Below are positions 7,886 to 15,821 of a stretch of DNA of 30,085 nucleotides, in pieces. The stretch is from an uncultured Prevotella sp. (GTDB taxonomy: Bacteria > Bacteroidota > Bacteroidia > Bacteroidales > Bacteroidaceae), in the NCBI GenBank assembly GCA_934204655.1, contig CAKPZJ010000032.1, positions 1 through 30,085 of the forward strand, read 5' to 3'. The translations under genes were made by a program, and so were the position numbers. Within the stretch, counting starts at the first letter, position 1. Every line of letters starts with the position of its first letter. The notes beneath the pieces were generated by a model that saw nothing but the letters and a program-made list of their open reading frames with translations, was not told the DNA's origin and searched no databases.

Positions 7886-7917
7886 CTTGTCCGTTTACTC
7901 AGAAAATGCTAATTTTG
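7886..7917 (+). promoter_or_regulatory. promoter of gdhA
   Basis: CTTG at 7886-7889, a 20-base spacer and TAATTTTG at 7910-7917 fit the Bacteroidetes pattern. This would give a leader of about 45 bases before the ATG at 7968. Confidence 0.65.
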
Positions 7918-7967
7918 CCATCAGCAATAACAAAATGTAAACCGTAATCATTAAAGAAGATACCATT

Positions 7968-9305
7968 ATGGACGTAGAGAAAATCTTGCAAGACCTGGAG
8001 CGCAGGCATCCGGGCGAGTCTGAGTTCCTTCAGGCTGTCAAAGAGGTGCTGTACTCTATCAAAGACGTGTACAACCAGCACCCTGAGTTCGAGAAAGCAA
8101 AAATCATAGAGCGCATCGTCGAGCCCGAGCGTGTACACATGTTCCGCGTGCCCTGGACCGACGACAAAGGCGAAGTCCATGTCAATATAGGTTACCGCGT
8201 ACAGTTCAACAGCGCCATCGGCCCGTACAAGGGCGGCCTGCGCTTTCACCCCTCAGTCAACCTGTCCATCATGAAGTTCCTCGGCTTCGAGCAGACATTC
8301 AAGAACGCTCTTACTACACTCCCCATGGGCGGTGCCAAGGGCGGCTCCGACTTTGCCCCACGTGGCCGCAGCGACGCTGAGATTATGCGCTTCTGCCAGT
8401 CGTTCATGGACGAACTTTACCGCTACATCGGGCCCGACGAGGATGTGCCCGCCGGCGACATCGGTGTGGGCGGCCGCGAGATAGGTTATCTCTTCGGCGA
8501 ATACAAGAAGCTCACCCACCGCTACGAGGGCGTGCTCACCGGCAAAGGTATAGAATGGGGCGGCTCTATCCTGCGCCCCGAGGCTACCGGTTACGGCGCG
8601 CTCTACTTCGTAAACCACATGATGAAGGACAAGGGGCTGGACATCGCTGGCAAGACCGTGGCCATCTCTGGCTTTGGCAACGTGGCCTGGGGAGCAGCCA
8701 AGAAAGCTACCCAACTGGGCGCCAAGGTGATTACTATCAGTGGCCCCGACGGCTACATATACGACCCGGCCGGTGTGAGCGGCGACAAGATAGACTACAT
8801 GCTCGAACTGCGCGCCAGCGGCAACGACATCTGCTCGCCTTACGCTGACGAGTTCGATGGAGCTACCTTCGTAAAGGGTAAGAAGCCATGGGAAGTAAAG
8901 GCAGACATATACCTGACGTGCGCCACGCAGAACGAGCTCAACGGCGAGGATGCCGACCAGATACTGGCCAGCCACCCGCTGTGTGTAGCTGAGGTGAGCA
9001 ACATGGGCTGTACGGCCGAGGCCGTAGACAAGTTCGTAGCCGCCAAGCAGCTCTTCGCTCCGGGCAAGGCTGTCAACGCCGGCGGCGTGGCCACCTCGGG
9101 CCTGGAGATGACCCAGAACTCTATCCGGCTGCACTGGAGCAAGGACGAGGTAGACGAGAAGCTGCACTACATCATGAGTTCCATCCATGAGCAGTGTGCC
9201 AAGTACGGCACCGAGCCTGATGGCTACATCAACTATGTCAAAGGCGCCAATATCGCCGGCTTTATGAAAGTCGCCAAGGCTATGTTGGCCCAGGGCATCG
9301 TCTGA
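7968..9305 (+). CDS. gdhA: glutamate dehydrogenase, hexameric NADP-type
   Basis: Interconverts 2-oxoglutarate plus ammonia and glutamate, a main ammonia-assimilation route in Bacteroidales. The 445 residues match the short bacterial hexameric enzyme. The substrate-site motif GPYKGGLRFHP (Lys88) and the catalytic-lysine loop PMGGAKGGSDF (Lys124, equivalent to E. coli Lys128) are intact. DVPAGDIGVGGREIGYL and the nucleotide-binding AISGFGNVAWGAA in the second domain also fit. The ATG at 7968 gives a normal N-terminus and sits about 45 bases after a good promoter. A strong hairpin after the stop separates it from the downstream rlpA-like gene. The NADP preference is inferred from family membership, not proven by the sequence. 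Confidence 0.96.
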   Translation: MDVEKILQDLERRHPGESEFLQAVKEVLYSIKDVYNQHPEFEKAKIIERIVEPERVHMFRVPWTDDKGEVHVNIGYRVQFNSAIGPYKGGLRFHPSVNLSIMKFLGFEQTFKNALTTLPMGGAKGGSDFAPRGRSDAEIMRFCQSFMDELYRYIGPDEDVPAGDIGVGGREIGYLFGEYKKLTHRYEGVLTGKGIEWGGSILRPEATGYGALYFVNHMMKDKGLDIAGKTVAISGFGNVAWGAAKKATQLGAKVITISGPDGYIYDPAGVSGDKIDYMLELRASGNDICSPYADEFDGATFVKGKKPWEVKADIYLTCATQNELNGEDADQILASHPLCVAEVSNMGCTAEAVDKFVAAKQLFAPGKAVNAGGVATSGLEMTQNSIRLHWSKDEVDEKLHYIMSSIHEQCAKYGTEPDGYINYVKGANIAGFMKVAKAMLAQGIV

Positions 9306-9317
9306 GGGCACCACGCA

Positions 9318-9351
9318 CCACGGGGCCTTGGCTCCGGCCAGCGCCCCGTGG
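9318..9351 (+). terminator. hairpin between gdhA and the RlpA-like gene
   Basis: A nine-base-pair stem (9318-9326 with 9343-9351) has a second small stem, TGGC with GCCA, in its loop. No T-run follows, so it may be a terminator, an attenuator or a 3'-end stabiliser. Confidence 0.55.
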
Positions 9352-9364
9352 CTTAACACAATGT

Positions 9365-10003
9365 ATGAGATACGTAACAAGAATATTATTCACATTATTG
9401 TCCCTTTGTAGCTTTACCCTTCTGTCGGCGCAGACCCAGAAGGGCAAGGCTACCTTTTACTCTAAGCGCTCCACGGGGGCCCGCACGGCCAGCGGAGTAC
9501 GCCTGCACCACGACAGCCTTACCTGCGCGCACCGCACGTATCCCTTTGGCACCCTGCTCAAGGTGACCAACCTAAGCAACGGCAAGTCGGTGGTGGTCAA
9601 GGTTACCGACCGGGGGCCCTTTGCCCGTGGCCGCATCATAGACTTGTCCTGGCGTGCCGCCAAGGAACTGGGCATACTGTCCAAGGGGGTATCGACGGTC
9701 AAGGTCGAGGTGTACAATGGCGCCGAGGGCATACCCTACCGCCGCAACGAGGGCGTAGACCTGCCCGAGATAGACTTTGAGATAACCGAGGCGGGCTACA
9801 GTTTTGCCGACAACTGGGAGGAGCTGAGCAAGAAGAGCGCCAAGGAACGTCCCGCCAAGCGCCCGGCCACCACCAAGACCCAGCCACGAAAGGCTAAACA
9901 CAAGTCGGCCGCCCCGAAAAAGTCCGAGGAGGATAAGAAGGATGGCAATATGTGGTCTAACATCTTCGACAACATCAAGAAGAAGAGCAGCGAGCTGTTC
10001 TGA
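9365..10003 (+). CDS. rlpA: RlpA-like double-psi beta-barrel protein, septal-ring lytic transglycosylase family
   Basis: Exported protein of 212 residues. It has a signal peptide (basic start, hydrophobic RILFTLLSLCSFTLLSAQ, probable cleavage after residue 22), then the RlpA barrel at about 26-115. Barrel signatures are GKATFYSKRSTGARTASG, LTCAHRTYPFGTLLKVTN, GKSVVVKVTDRGPF and GRIIDLSWRAAKELGI. His56 and Asp82 correspond to the residues needed for cleaving stem-peptide-free glycan in Pseudomonas RlpA. There is no lipobox and no C-terminal SPOR domain. The tail is instead long, Lys/Ala-rich and low-complexity (about 150-200). The enzyme class is family knowledge; septal placement without SPOR is doubtful. 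No TAnnTTTG box is seen upstream, so it may depend on gdhA transcription. Confidence 0.85.
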   Translation: MRYVTRILFTLLSLCSFTLLSAQTQKGKATFYSKRSTGARTASGVRLHHDSLTCAHRTYPFGTLLKVTNLSNGKSVVVKVTDRGPFARGRIIDLSWRAAKELGILSKGVSTVKVEVYNGAEGIPYRRNEGVDLPEIDFEITEAGYSFADNWEELSKKSAKERPAKRPATTKTQPRKAKHKSAAPKKSEEDKKDGNMWSNIFDNIKKKSSELF

Positions 10004-10010
10004 CCCTTGC

Positions 10011-10061
10011 CCCACGCCCATAGGTGCGCGCCCACACAGGGAGCGTGTCTATGGGCGTGGG
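10011..10061 (+). terminator. hairpin after the RlpA-like gene
   Basis: A 13-base-pair stem (10011-10023 with 10049-10061) encloses a 25-base GC-rich loop, seven bases after the stop codon. No T-run follows. A terminator or mRNA-end structure is inferred. Confidence 0.55.
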
Positions 10062-10479
10062 CCGTTGGTAAAGGGGCAGTTCCCAAGGCCCCCAAAAAGA
10101 GCCCTTTAGTCCCCGAAAGGTGTTTTTTTTGCAGCCTATGATATCCCCTAAAACTTCATAGGATGAGCATTTGGCAGAAGTGCAGGGATAAAAATTTCCA
10201 TTATACCCCTGGGATATATCCCCAAAAGCGTGATGACCGCCCCCTTCGATGGTAGAAGCCATCATTAGCAAGCTAAAGGTCGACGTTTTGGAACGTAGAG
10301 ATGGCCTCGGGAGAGATTATTATTTCGGACGTGTTGGGGACTCTACACAAATTTTTGAGTGACATGATGACAATATTAGGAATATCTTTTTCTGTCGGTA
10401 GTTAGGAGCATCTGAAGCCGAGCTATATCGGTGATAGTGACTTTTTTTGCCTCAGCAGAATAAAAAATATGCTCCCATT
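10062..10479. other. intergenic stretch without a supported gene
   Basis: The sequence turns AT-rich here. A 34-codon frame at 10301-10405 (+) and a 98-codon frame on the minus strand (9975-10271) show no family motifs, and the latter overlaps the rlpA 3' end. Small inverted repeats occur, for example GATGG/CCATC near 10248 and CCGA/TCGG near 10420. The heptamers GGAGCAT near 10406 and ATGCTCC near 10469 could pair over about 55 bases. I see no promoter driving any of this. Confidence 0.4.
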
Positions 10480-10511
10480 ATTGGGCAAGCCGAATAATTG
10501 TCGTAAATTTG
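10480..10511 (+). promoter_or_regulatory. promoter of the small membrane or lipoprotein gene
   Basis: ATTG at 10480-10483, a 20-base spacer and TAAATTTG at 10504-10511. The ATG at 10568 follows after about 55 bases. Confidence 0.6.
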
Positions 10512-10567
10512 TATTGGTCAATATACCTTATATTATATATGTACAACCATTAACTAACAGACACAAT

Positions 10568-10938
10568 ATGATAGGCAAAATCTCAAATTCGGTTGCGCCC
10601 TCATCGTCATCGGCATCATACTATCGGTGGCCACCTGTAGCGCCCTACTTTCCAACTATAATCCACCAAAGCCACAGTCAATCATGTTAAAGCAGAACAA
10701 AACACTGCACATCAGACAACTCACGGTAGTAAAAGTGCTGGACGACGGCAATGTACTGGCCCAGGTAGATGACTACGACGGCGATATAGAATTTATGGGC
10801 GAGGTGCTGATACGAGACGGGGCCAACAACGGCTATGTAGACAACCAGGTGATACGTCTCCGCAGCGGGCGGGTTACCCAAATAGGCGTATACAAGAGAA
10901 GGACAACAACCATACCCATTGTGCGCATCCCCAAATAA
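10568..10938 (+). CDS. small exported or membrane-anchored protein of unknown function, apparent 1-nt frameshift near the start
   Basis: Not recognised. From about base 10582 the frame encodes LKFGCALIVIGIILSVATC, a convincing signal or membrane segment, then about 100 residues with DDGNVLAQVDDYDG and RSGRVTQIGVYKRR, ending at 10938. That frame has no ATG before the hydrophobic segment; only a GTG inside it (10627). The ATG at 10568 lies one nucleotide out of frame and ends in an unrelated Ser-rich reading. One extra A in the A4 run at 10577-10580 would give MIGKNLKFGCALIV, an ideal signal-peptide start. A promoter at 10480-10511 supports 10568. Thr before the Cys makes a poor lipobox, so a membrane anchor is as likely. 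The frameshift is an indel error or a real lesion. Confidence 0.6.
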
Positions 10939-11245
10939 GTCCTAAAGGCAAAAAAGGTAAAAGGGTAAAAAGCGCAGGATGCAAGCAGGAGAGGGTATGC
11001 CAAAGGGATATCACCATCCATAAATCACAACAAGCCCATATAGGGGCACTGTTGCGGGATGCCATGCCTCCTATCCTTTCATACCTCCCCCCCAAAAGAA
11101 GATGGATTATGGAGTTAGTGCATAGAGAGCAGTGCCTTACACAAACTACACACTATAGGCGCAAATGTAGCGAAGCGTTAAACTGCAAGAAACGACATTA
11201 GTACCATGACGCTAACGAGTCTGACGTTATGGCCTGCTTTTGTGC
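10939..11245. other. intergenic stretch without a supported gene
   Basis: Lies between the convergent ends of the small membrane-protein gene and the helicase. It holds A-rich runs (10950-10975) and a run of Cs (11088-11094). An isolated TACATTTG on the minus strand (11162-11169) has no matching -33 box and no convincing gene after it. Frames of 60-73 codons on the minus strand show no motifs. Confidence 0.4.
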
Positions 11246-14005
11246 CTACTGCACGCAACATATTAATTTCCTTAACGCCAATACCACTTTTTCTTTTTCA
11301 TCACTCCCTTTAGTAGAAAGTCTCAATAACGCCAAACCGTAACTTGAGAGTATATGATTCTTCATTATGTCGCGCTGATGCTGTACTGTTAGATCATTAT
11401 GGTAACTATAACCATCAGTTTCAATGGCAAGAACAGGCAGCTTACTCACCCTGTTGATAATCAAAAAATCTAAATGGGTGTTGTAGTTGGCGGCATACCT
11501 CCGTTCATCCTCACTCATAAGCGAAGTATCCCTCACTACTTGGCGCAACGGAACATGGCACAACACATTAAGCACATTGAACAGACTATCGGAGGTTATT
11601 ATCTCATGGAGCATTGCATAGGTCAAGTTTTCCGAAGCATATTCAGATATCTGTGAATGTCTCTCTAAAAACGCTATGCGTTGTTCCGTATATTGCTCAT
11701 ACAAATAGTCAAATATGGAAGCCAACTTGCTTTCTGTTACCATGCAATTATTATAGGCTATATAGTCAAGCAAATCCATGATGTTGCCATGTCTTGCCTG
11801 CTCGTTGCCAGTCATCACAAGACAGAAATTCTTCTTTGCCCTTGACACAGCCACATTCAGCATATTGGCATCATCGGCAAAGTTTGTTATCTGATTATCT
11901 ACCACACTCATGATGATTACATCATTCTCCCGACCTTGATATTTATGTATGGTACCAGCTTCTATACCATCGAGCTGCCTGTTGAACGCATCTACCTGAT
12001 TGTTATACGGAGTGACAATACCTATGCTGTCGTAATCTTGCAAAGTCGGCAGCACCTCTTTCTTCACCACATCAACCTCTCGCTGGTTATAGTGGTTGAT
12101 GGCATGATTACCCTTGACGGTCTTTATAGCAGTAAGAACATTGGCCTCGCCCTTGTCCTCTGTCATAACAAGTAACTTTCCATCATAAAACTTTTGGTTA
12201 CAGAAGTTTATAATGCGAGGATGACAACGATAATGCTCTCTTAGCAATGTTTCGGGCACATTTTCTATCACGCGCAATACCGATTGCAAGAAACTATTCT
12301 GAACACAGTCATACCCCACAGGAATTTTATATTGCTGCATAACAGCACGAAGTTGCACCTTATCTACATCTGTCACCACATTGGGTAGTTGCAACGTATC
12401 ACCGACGATGACTGCATTCTTAGCACAGGTCAGAGCCAAAGTTCCTGTATCTATTGACACCTGCGAAGCCTCATCCACTATGACATAGTCGTATAGCTCA
12501 TCTGCGAACCGGCACGAGCGAGCAGAGAACGTAGTACTGAGAACTACTGGATATTGTTGGGCGAAATCCTTTCCCGACTTTCTTATATCAGTTATATCAC
12601 TATAGGACCTACGTGCGTGCTTAGTATAACGCTCATACAATGAGGCTCTGAACAACGACATAGACAGCTCTGTCAAGGTTTTGGCCTGGTCTTTGGCATC
12701 ATGCTGTGCAAGTTTTTTCTCGATAGCATCTACCCTATGCCTTATCTCCTCAAGCCTTTTCTGATAGTACGATGCTTGCAATTCCTGGATGAGCGGCGCG
12801 AAATCATGCCTGTCCCACTGGCTCAATGTATGCAGCCCATACCAACACATACATTTCAGCCACCACCACCTTATGTTCTCCCACCATTTAGACCAGCTTG
12901 TTATCGCTGACAGCTCCCTGTCAGCAAGTTTTTGGCACTCTATCCATAGAGATATGATACGCATAGAATTTATCCGACACCGCTGCTTCTTATTCGCAGT
13001 CACACTGTTATCCATACAGAAATGTTTCCATTCCAGGGCAACTGCATGCAGTTCCTGCAACAATCTGGCACGCTCGTTCTGCCATTCATATACATTATCA
13101 AGCAGTTGCAATATAGTATGCAGCTGTTGCCGCTTTCCAAGAGCTTCCGAAGCCGTCACCCTCCATGTGCTACATGCTACCGGAACTGATGGCTGATTAG
13201 CTACAAATGCCTCCTTGTTCTCTCTGCTTCCAAGTGGGGCGACAATAAAGGAAGTGCCATACTTTTCCAATTTCTCCTTTACGTTGGTTGTAGCTGAGTT
13301 GTTGTTAGACACTACCAGCACTGTCTTCCCCTGGTACACGATATTAGCGATAATATTGAGTATTGTCTGAGTCTTTCCCGTTCCCGGAGGGCCTTGTATA
13401 ACACTGAGCTGATGTTCAAAAGCCACGGCAACAGCTTTCTTTTGGCTAGCATTACATCCAAAAGGATAAATCAATTCGTCATGCCTCAATCTTGCCGGGC
13501 GGTATTTCTGGGGATTAAAATAGCAAGCTGCAGCCGTATCGGCTCCGACGAAATCCAGCTTAGCATACATACCAGCTAAGAAGCCCTCGCTCTCTCTATC
13601 CTTACCAAGCGGATTGATAATAGCCACATTCTGTAGGTAAGCCAGCATGTTACTACTTGCTTCTTCCCCAAGACAGGACATCTTAACTATTATCCTCGTA
13701 TCGTCACCATCCTGCACATAACCATTGGCATGGACTATTCGCCAATAGCATTTAGCGCCGCAGGCAAACTTCCATATCTCTTTGACATCAGTTTGTTGCT
13801 TATTGCCTACCACAACCTGGCAATGCGTAGGATTTATCAACAAAGGATTGCTGAGCCACACGACCTTGTCACTTCCGTAGCTGTAGCTTTTAGGGGTATT
13901 CTTAAACCGCACCCTATAGCCCTTAGCCCCATTCCTTTGAATAGAGCCTATCTGCATAGTCTTTGGTTCGCCATTCAGCAAGATAAAGCAACGCGACAAA
14001 TCCAT
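11246..14005 (-). CDS. SF1 helicase (UPF1/COG1112-like) with C-terminal nuclease-like domain
   Basis: About 919 residues from the ATG at 14005 (MDLSRCFILLNG); the frame opens nine codons earlier at a GTG. Helicase motifs in order: Walker A GPPGTGKT (205-212), DEAS (511-514), GDTLQLP (535-541), LREHYRCHP (about 588-596), THKYQGRE-like motif V IHKYQGREND (about 686-695), and NVAVSRAKK (about 717-725). A helical insert between motifs Ia and II carries a strikingly Trp-rich patch (about 371-391). The C-terminus has LDFLIIN, IETDGYSYH, QHQRDIMKN and YGLALLRLS, the pattern of Vsr/DUF559-type PD-(D/E)XK folds. The gene stands alone, is clearly more AT-rich than gdhA or ino1, and has no visible promoter box. 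Single-gene helicase-nucleases of this kind include anti-phage proteins; defence is inference, and repair is the alternative. Confidence 0.85.
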   Translation of the reverse strand: MDLSRCFILLNGEPKTMQIGSIQRNGAKGYRVRFKNTPKSYSYGSDKVVWLSNPLLINPTHCQVVVGNKQQTDVKEIWKFACGAKCYWRIVHANGYVQDGDDTRIIVKMSCLGEEASSNMLAYLQNVAIINPLGKDRESEGFLAGMYAKLDFVGADTAAACYFNPQKYRPARLRHDELIYPFGCNASQKKAVAVAFEHQLSVIQGPPGTGKTQTILNIIANIVYQGKTVLVVSNNNSATTNVKEKLEKYGTSFIVAPLGSRENKEAFVANQPSVPVACSTWRVTASEALGKRQQLHTILQLLDNVYEWQNERARLLQELHAVALEWKHFCMDNSVTANKKQRCRINSMRIISLWIECQKLADRELSAITSWSKWWENIRWWWLKCMCWYGLHTLSQWDRHDFAPLIQELQASYYQKRLEEIRHRVDAIEKKLAQHDAKDQAKTLTELSMSLFRASLYERYTKHARRSYSDITDIRKSGKDFAQQYPVVLSTTFSARSCRFADELYDYVIVDEASQVSIDTGTLALTCAKNAVIVGDTLQLPNVVTDVDKVQLRAVMQQYKIPVGYDCVQNSFLQSVLRVIENVPETLLREHYRCHPRIINFCNQKFYDGKLLVMTEDKGEANVLTAIKTVKGNHAINHYNQREVDVVKKEVLPTLQDYDSIGIVTPYNNQVDAFNRQLDGIEAGTIHKYQGRENDVIIMSVVDNQITNFADDANMLNVAVSRAKKNFCLVMTGNEQARHGNIMDLLDYIAYNNCMVTESKLASIFDYLYEQYTEQRIAFLERHSQISEYASENLTYAMLHEIITSDSLFNVLNVLCHVPLRQVVRDTSLMSEDERRYAANYNTHLDFLIINRVSKLPVLAIETDGYSYHNDLTVQHQRDIMKNHILSSYGLALLRLSTKGSDEKEKVVLALRKLICCVQ

Positions 14006-14135
14006 GTATTTTATGTTTTTACTTAACCCCACCGGTTATCAGAAAAGAGCTACACTATTTCTAATGACCGATGGGAGTTAGTGGATTATATTAGCAACCA
14101 AGCCTATCAAATAACCACTGCGAGAATAATGTCTA

Positions 14136-15671
14136 TTACTTATGTTTCTTCCAGTACTTGGCACCCTTGGCCTTGAGCTTGGCGGTAAACTCGGCAGAAG
14201 CCTTCTCTACCGCGGCTTCCTCTTCGGGAGTGGCAAAGGCGTGGCGGTAACCCTTCACGTCGTTCCAGTGACCACGGGTGAAGTCGGGCACCTCGACGGG
14301 CTTGTTGCCATGGTTCATGGAGAGGGCGCCCAACTCGGCCAGACAGCACCACTCGCCCAGGTCGTACACATCTATGTCGAAAGGCAAGCCATGCTGCAGA
14401 CAGTAGACCAGACGGCTGTCCATAATGAAGTCCATACCACCATGACCACCCACTTTCTTGGCCTCGGCCACGTAGCGGGTAACGAGCGGACTCTCGTACT
14501 TCTTGGTAAGGGCGCGGCGGTCGGCCACGGGCATGTAAGCGTGGCCCGACAGGTTGTCGGACGAGGGGCGCACGCCCGCATTTTTCAGCTCGGAGCCAGA
14601 GAGAGCGTAGCCCTCAGTAGGATACTTGTTGGCGAAGCCCTTGGTACCCGTAAGCTGGTACATGCGGTTGTAGGGCTGAGGGGTCATCACGTTGTGGTGT
14701 ATCTCGATAACCTTGCCGTTCTCGGTACTGATAAGCGTAGTGGTCTGGTCGCCGTTGGCAAACTGGGTGCAGGGCTTGCCCGACATCTTCTCGGCCCACG
14801 CCTTGCCGTTCACCGACTTGGTGTCCATGGCCACTAATGTCTTCATACGGTCGCCTCGATGAATGTCGAGCACCTGGGCAATGGGGCCGAGACCGTGTGT
14901 GGCGTACACGTCGCCACGGTGGGTCTGGTTGTAGGCCAGTCGCCAGTGCAGCTTGTCATTGGCGTCGCGCTGCCAGTAGGCTTTCCAGAAGAGCGACAGG
15001 TCGTGGCGGTAGGCGCCCTGTACATACAGCACATCGCCGAACACTCCGTGCTGGGCCATGTTAAGGCTGTTGAGCTCGAAGAAGTCGTAGCAGCAGTTCT
15101 CGAGCATCATACAGTGCAGGCGGGTCTTCTCAGAGAGGTCGATGAGCTGCCAAATCTCGCTGAGGTTCATAGCAGAGGGCACCTCGATAGCTACATGCTT
15201 GCCATGCTCCATGGCGTACTTGGCCACGGTAAAGTGGTGCATCCAGTCGGTAGCTATATACACCAGGTCGATATCCTTGCGCTCGCAAAGCTTCTTATAG
15301 CCATCCTCGCCACCATACACGACGGCAGGGGGCATGCTGGCATCGCGCAGGATATTATTGCAGGTGTCGGCTCGGCTCTTCTCGTAGTCGCACAGGGCCA
15401 CCACCTGGGTGCCGTTGATGTACATCCAGCGGCGCACGGCGTCGTGGCCGCGCATGCCCAGGCCCACAAAGCCCACCCGGACTACGGGCAACTTGGCGGT
15501 GACCAGCCCCACGGCCGGCTGCTGACCGGCGGGACGTGCCGGGGTATCAGTTACAATGGTGCCGTCTACTATCTTATACGGCCAGTTGAAGCCCTCCTGG
15601 GCGCTGACGGTGTGTGAGCTTATCATCAGGCTCACTATCAGCATCAAGACGAATGAAAATCTTCTCATCAT
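14136..15671 (-). CDS. GH109-type NAD-dependent glycosidase (Gfo/Idh/MocA fold), probable alpha-N-acetylgalactosaminidase
   Basis: 511 residues with a signal peptide (MMRRFSFVLMLIVSLMISSHTVSAQ), so periplasmic or exported. The Rossmann motif VGFVGLGMRGHDAV starts near residue 67, followed by VALCDYEKSRAD and the glycosidase-branch signatures YIATDWMHH, HVAIEVPSAM, MLENCCYDFFELN, ATHGLGPIAQ and GGHGGMDFIMDSRL. Length and motifs agree with GH109, which releases terminal alpha-GalNAc (as on blood-group A and some mucin glycans) by an NAD-dependent oxidation/elimination mechanism. The exact sugar is inferred from the family. A TAACTTTG box lies 25-32 bases before the start. The preceding gene, the glycine-zipper lipoprotein, is about 150 bases upstream on the same strand. 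Two tandem ATGs make the start uncertain by one codon. Confidence 0.88.
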   Translation of the reverse strand: MMRRFSFVLMLIVSLMISSHTVSAQEGFNWPYKIVDGTIVTDTPARPAGQQPAVGLVTAKLPVVRVGFVGLGMRGHDAVRRWMYINGTQVVALCDYEKSRADTCNNILRDASMPPAVVYGGEDGYKKLCERKDIDLVYIATDWMHHFTVAKYAMEHGKHVAIEVPSAMNLSEIWQLIDLSEKTRLHCMMLENCCYDFFELNSLNMAQHGVFGDVLYVQGAYRHDLSLFWKAYWQRDANDKLHWRLAYNQTHRGDVYATHGLGPIAQVLDIHRGDRMKTLVAMDTKSVNGKAWAEKMSGKPCTQFANGDQTTTLISTENGKVIEIHHNVMTPQPYNRMYQLTGTKGFANKYPTEGYALSGSELKNAGVRPSSDNLSGHAYMPVADRRALTKKYESPLVTRYVAEAKKVGGHGGMDFIMDSRLVYCLQHGLPFDIDVYDLGEWCCLAELGALSMNHGNKPVEVPDFTRGHWNDVKGYRHAFATPEEEAAVEKASAEFTAKLKAKGAKYWKKHK

Positions 15672-15695
15672 ATTATTTATTAAGGATTATAGGGG

Positions 15696-15703
15696 CAAAG
15701 TTA
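15696..15703 (-). promoter_or_regulatory. -7 promoter box of the GH109 gene
   Basis: TAACTTTG on the minus strand, 25 bases before the ATG at 15671. At the -33 position only TGTG is seen, so support rests on the -7 box and location. Confidence 0.5.
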
Positions 15704-15821
15704 ATAAGAAAAAGGCTAAGAAACACACGTTTGGCCAATAATTGTAGTAAAAAAGACGTCCACTGCCATTACAGAGACCGCCCACAGCACACCAGATGAC
15801 ACTGCGGGCGGTAAGGGGAGG

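Noticed and set aside
8253..9380. 375-codon minus-strand frame opposite gdhA
   Set aside because: It is antisense to an unmistakable glutamate dehydrogenase; a long open frame is expected in GC-rich DNA.
9975..10271. 98-codon minus-strand frame after the RlpA-like gene
   Set aside because: It runs through the hairpin at 10011-10061 and the rlpA 3' end and lacks recognisable motifs. It could be a recurrent intergenic repeat, but I could not support a gene.
11162..11169. TACATTTG promoter-like box on the minus strand
   Set aside because: There is no -33 partner and no credible gene downstream; single boxes of this kind occur by chance.
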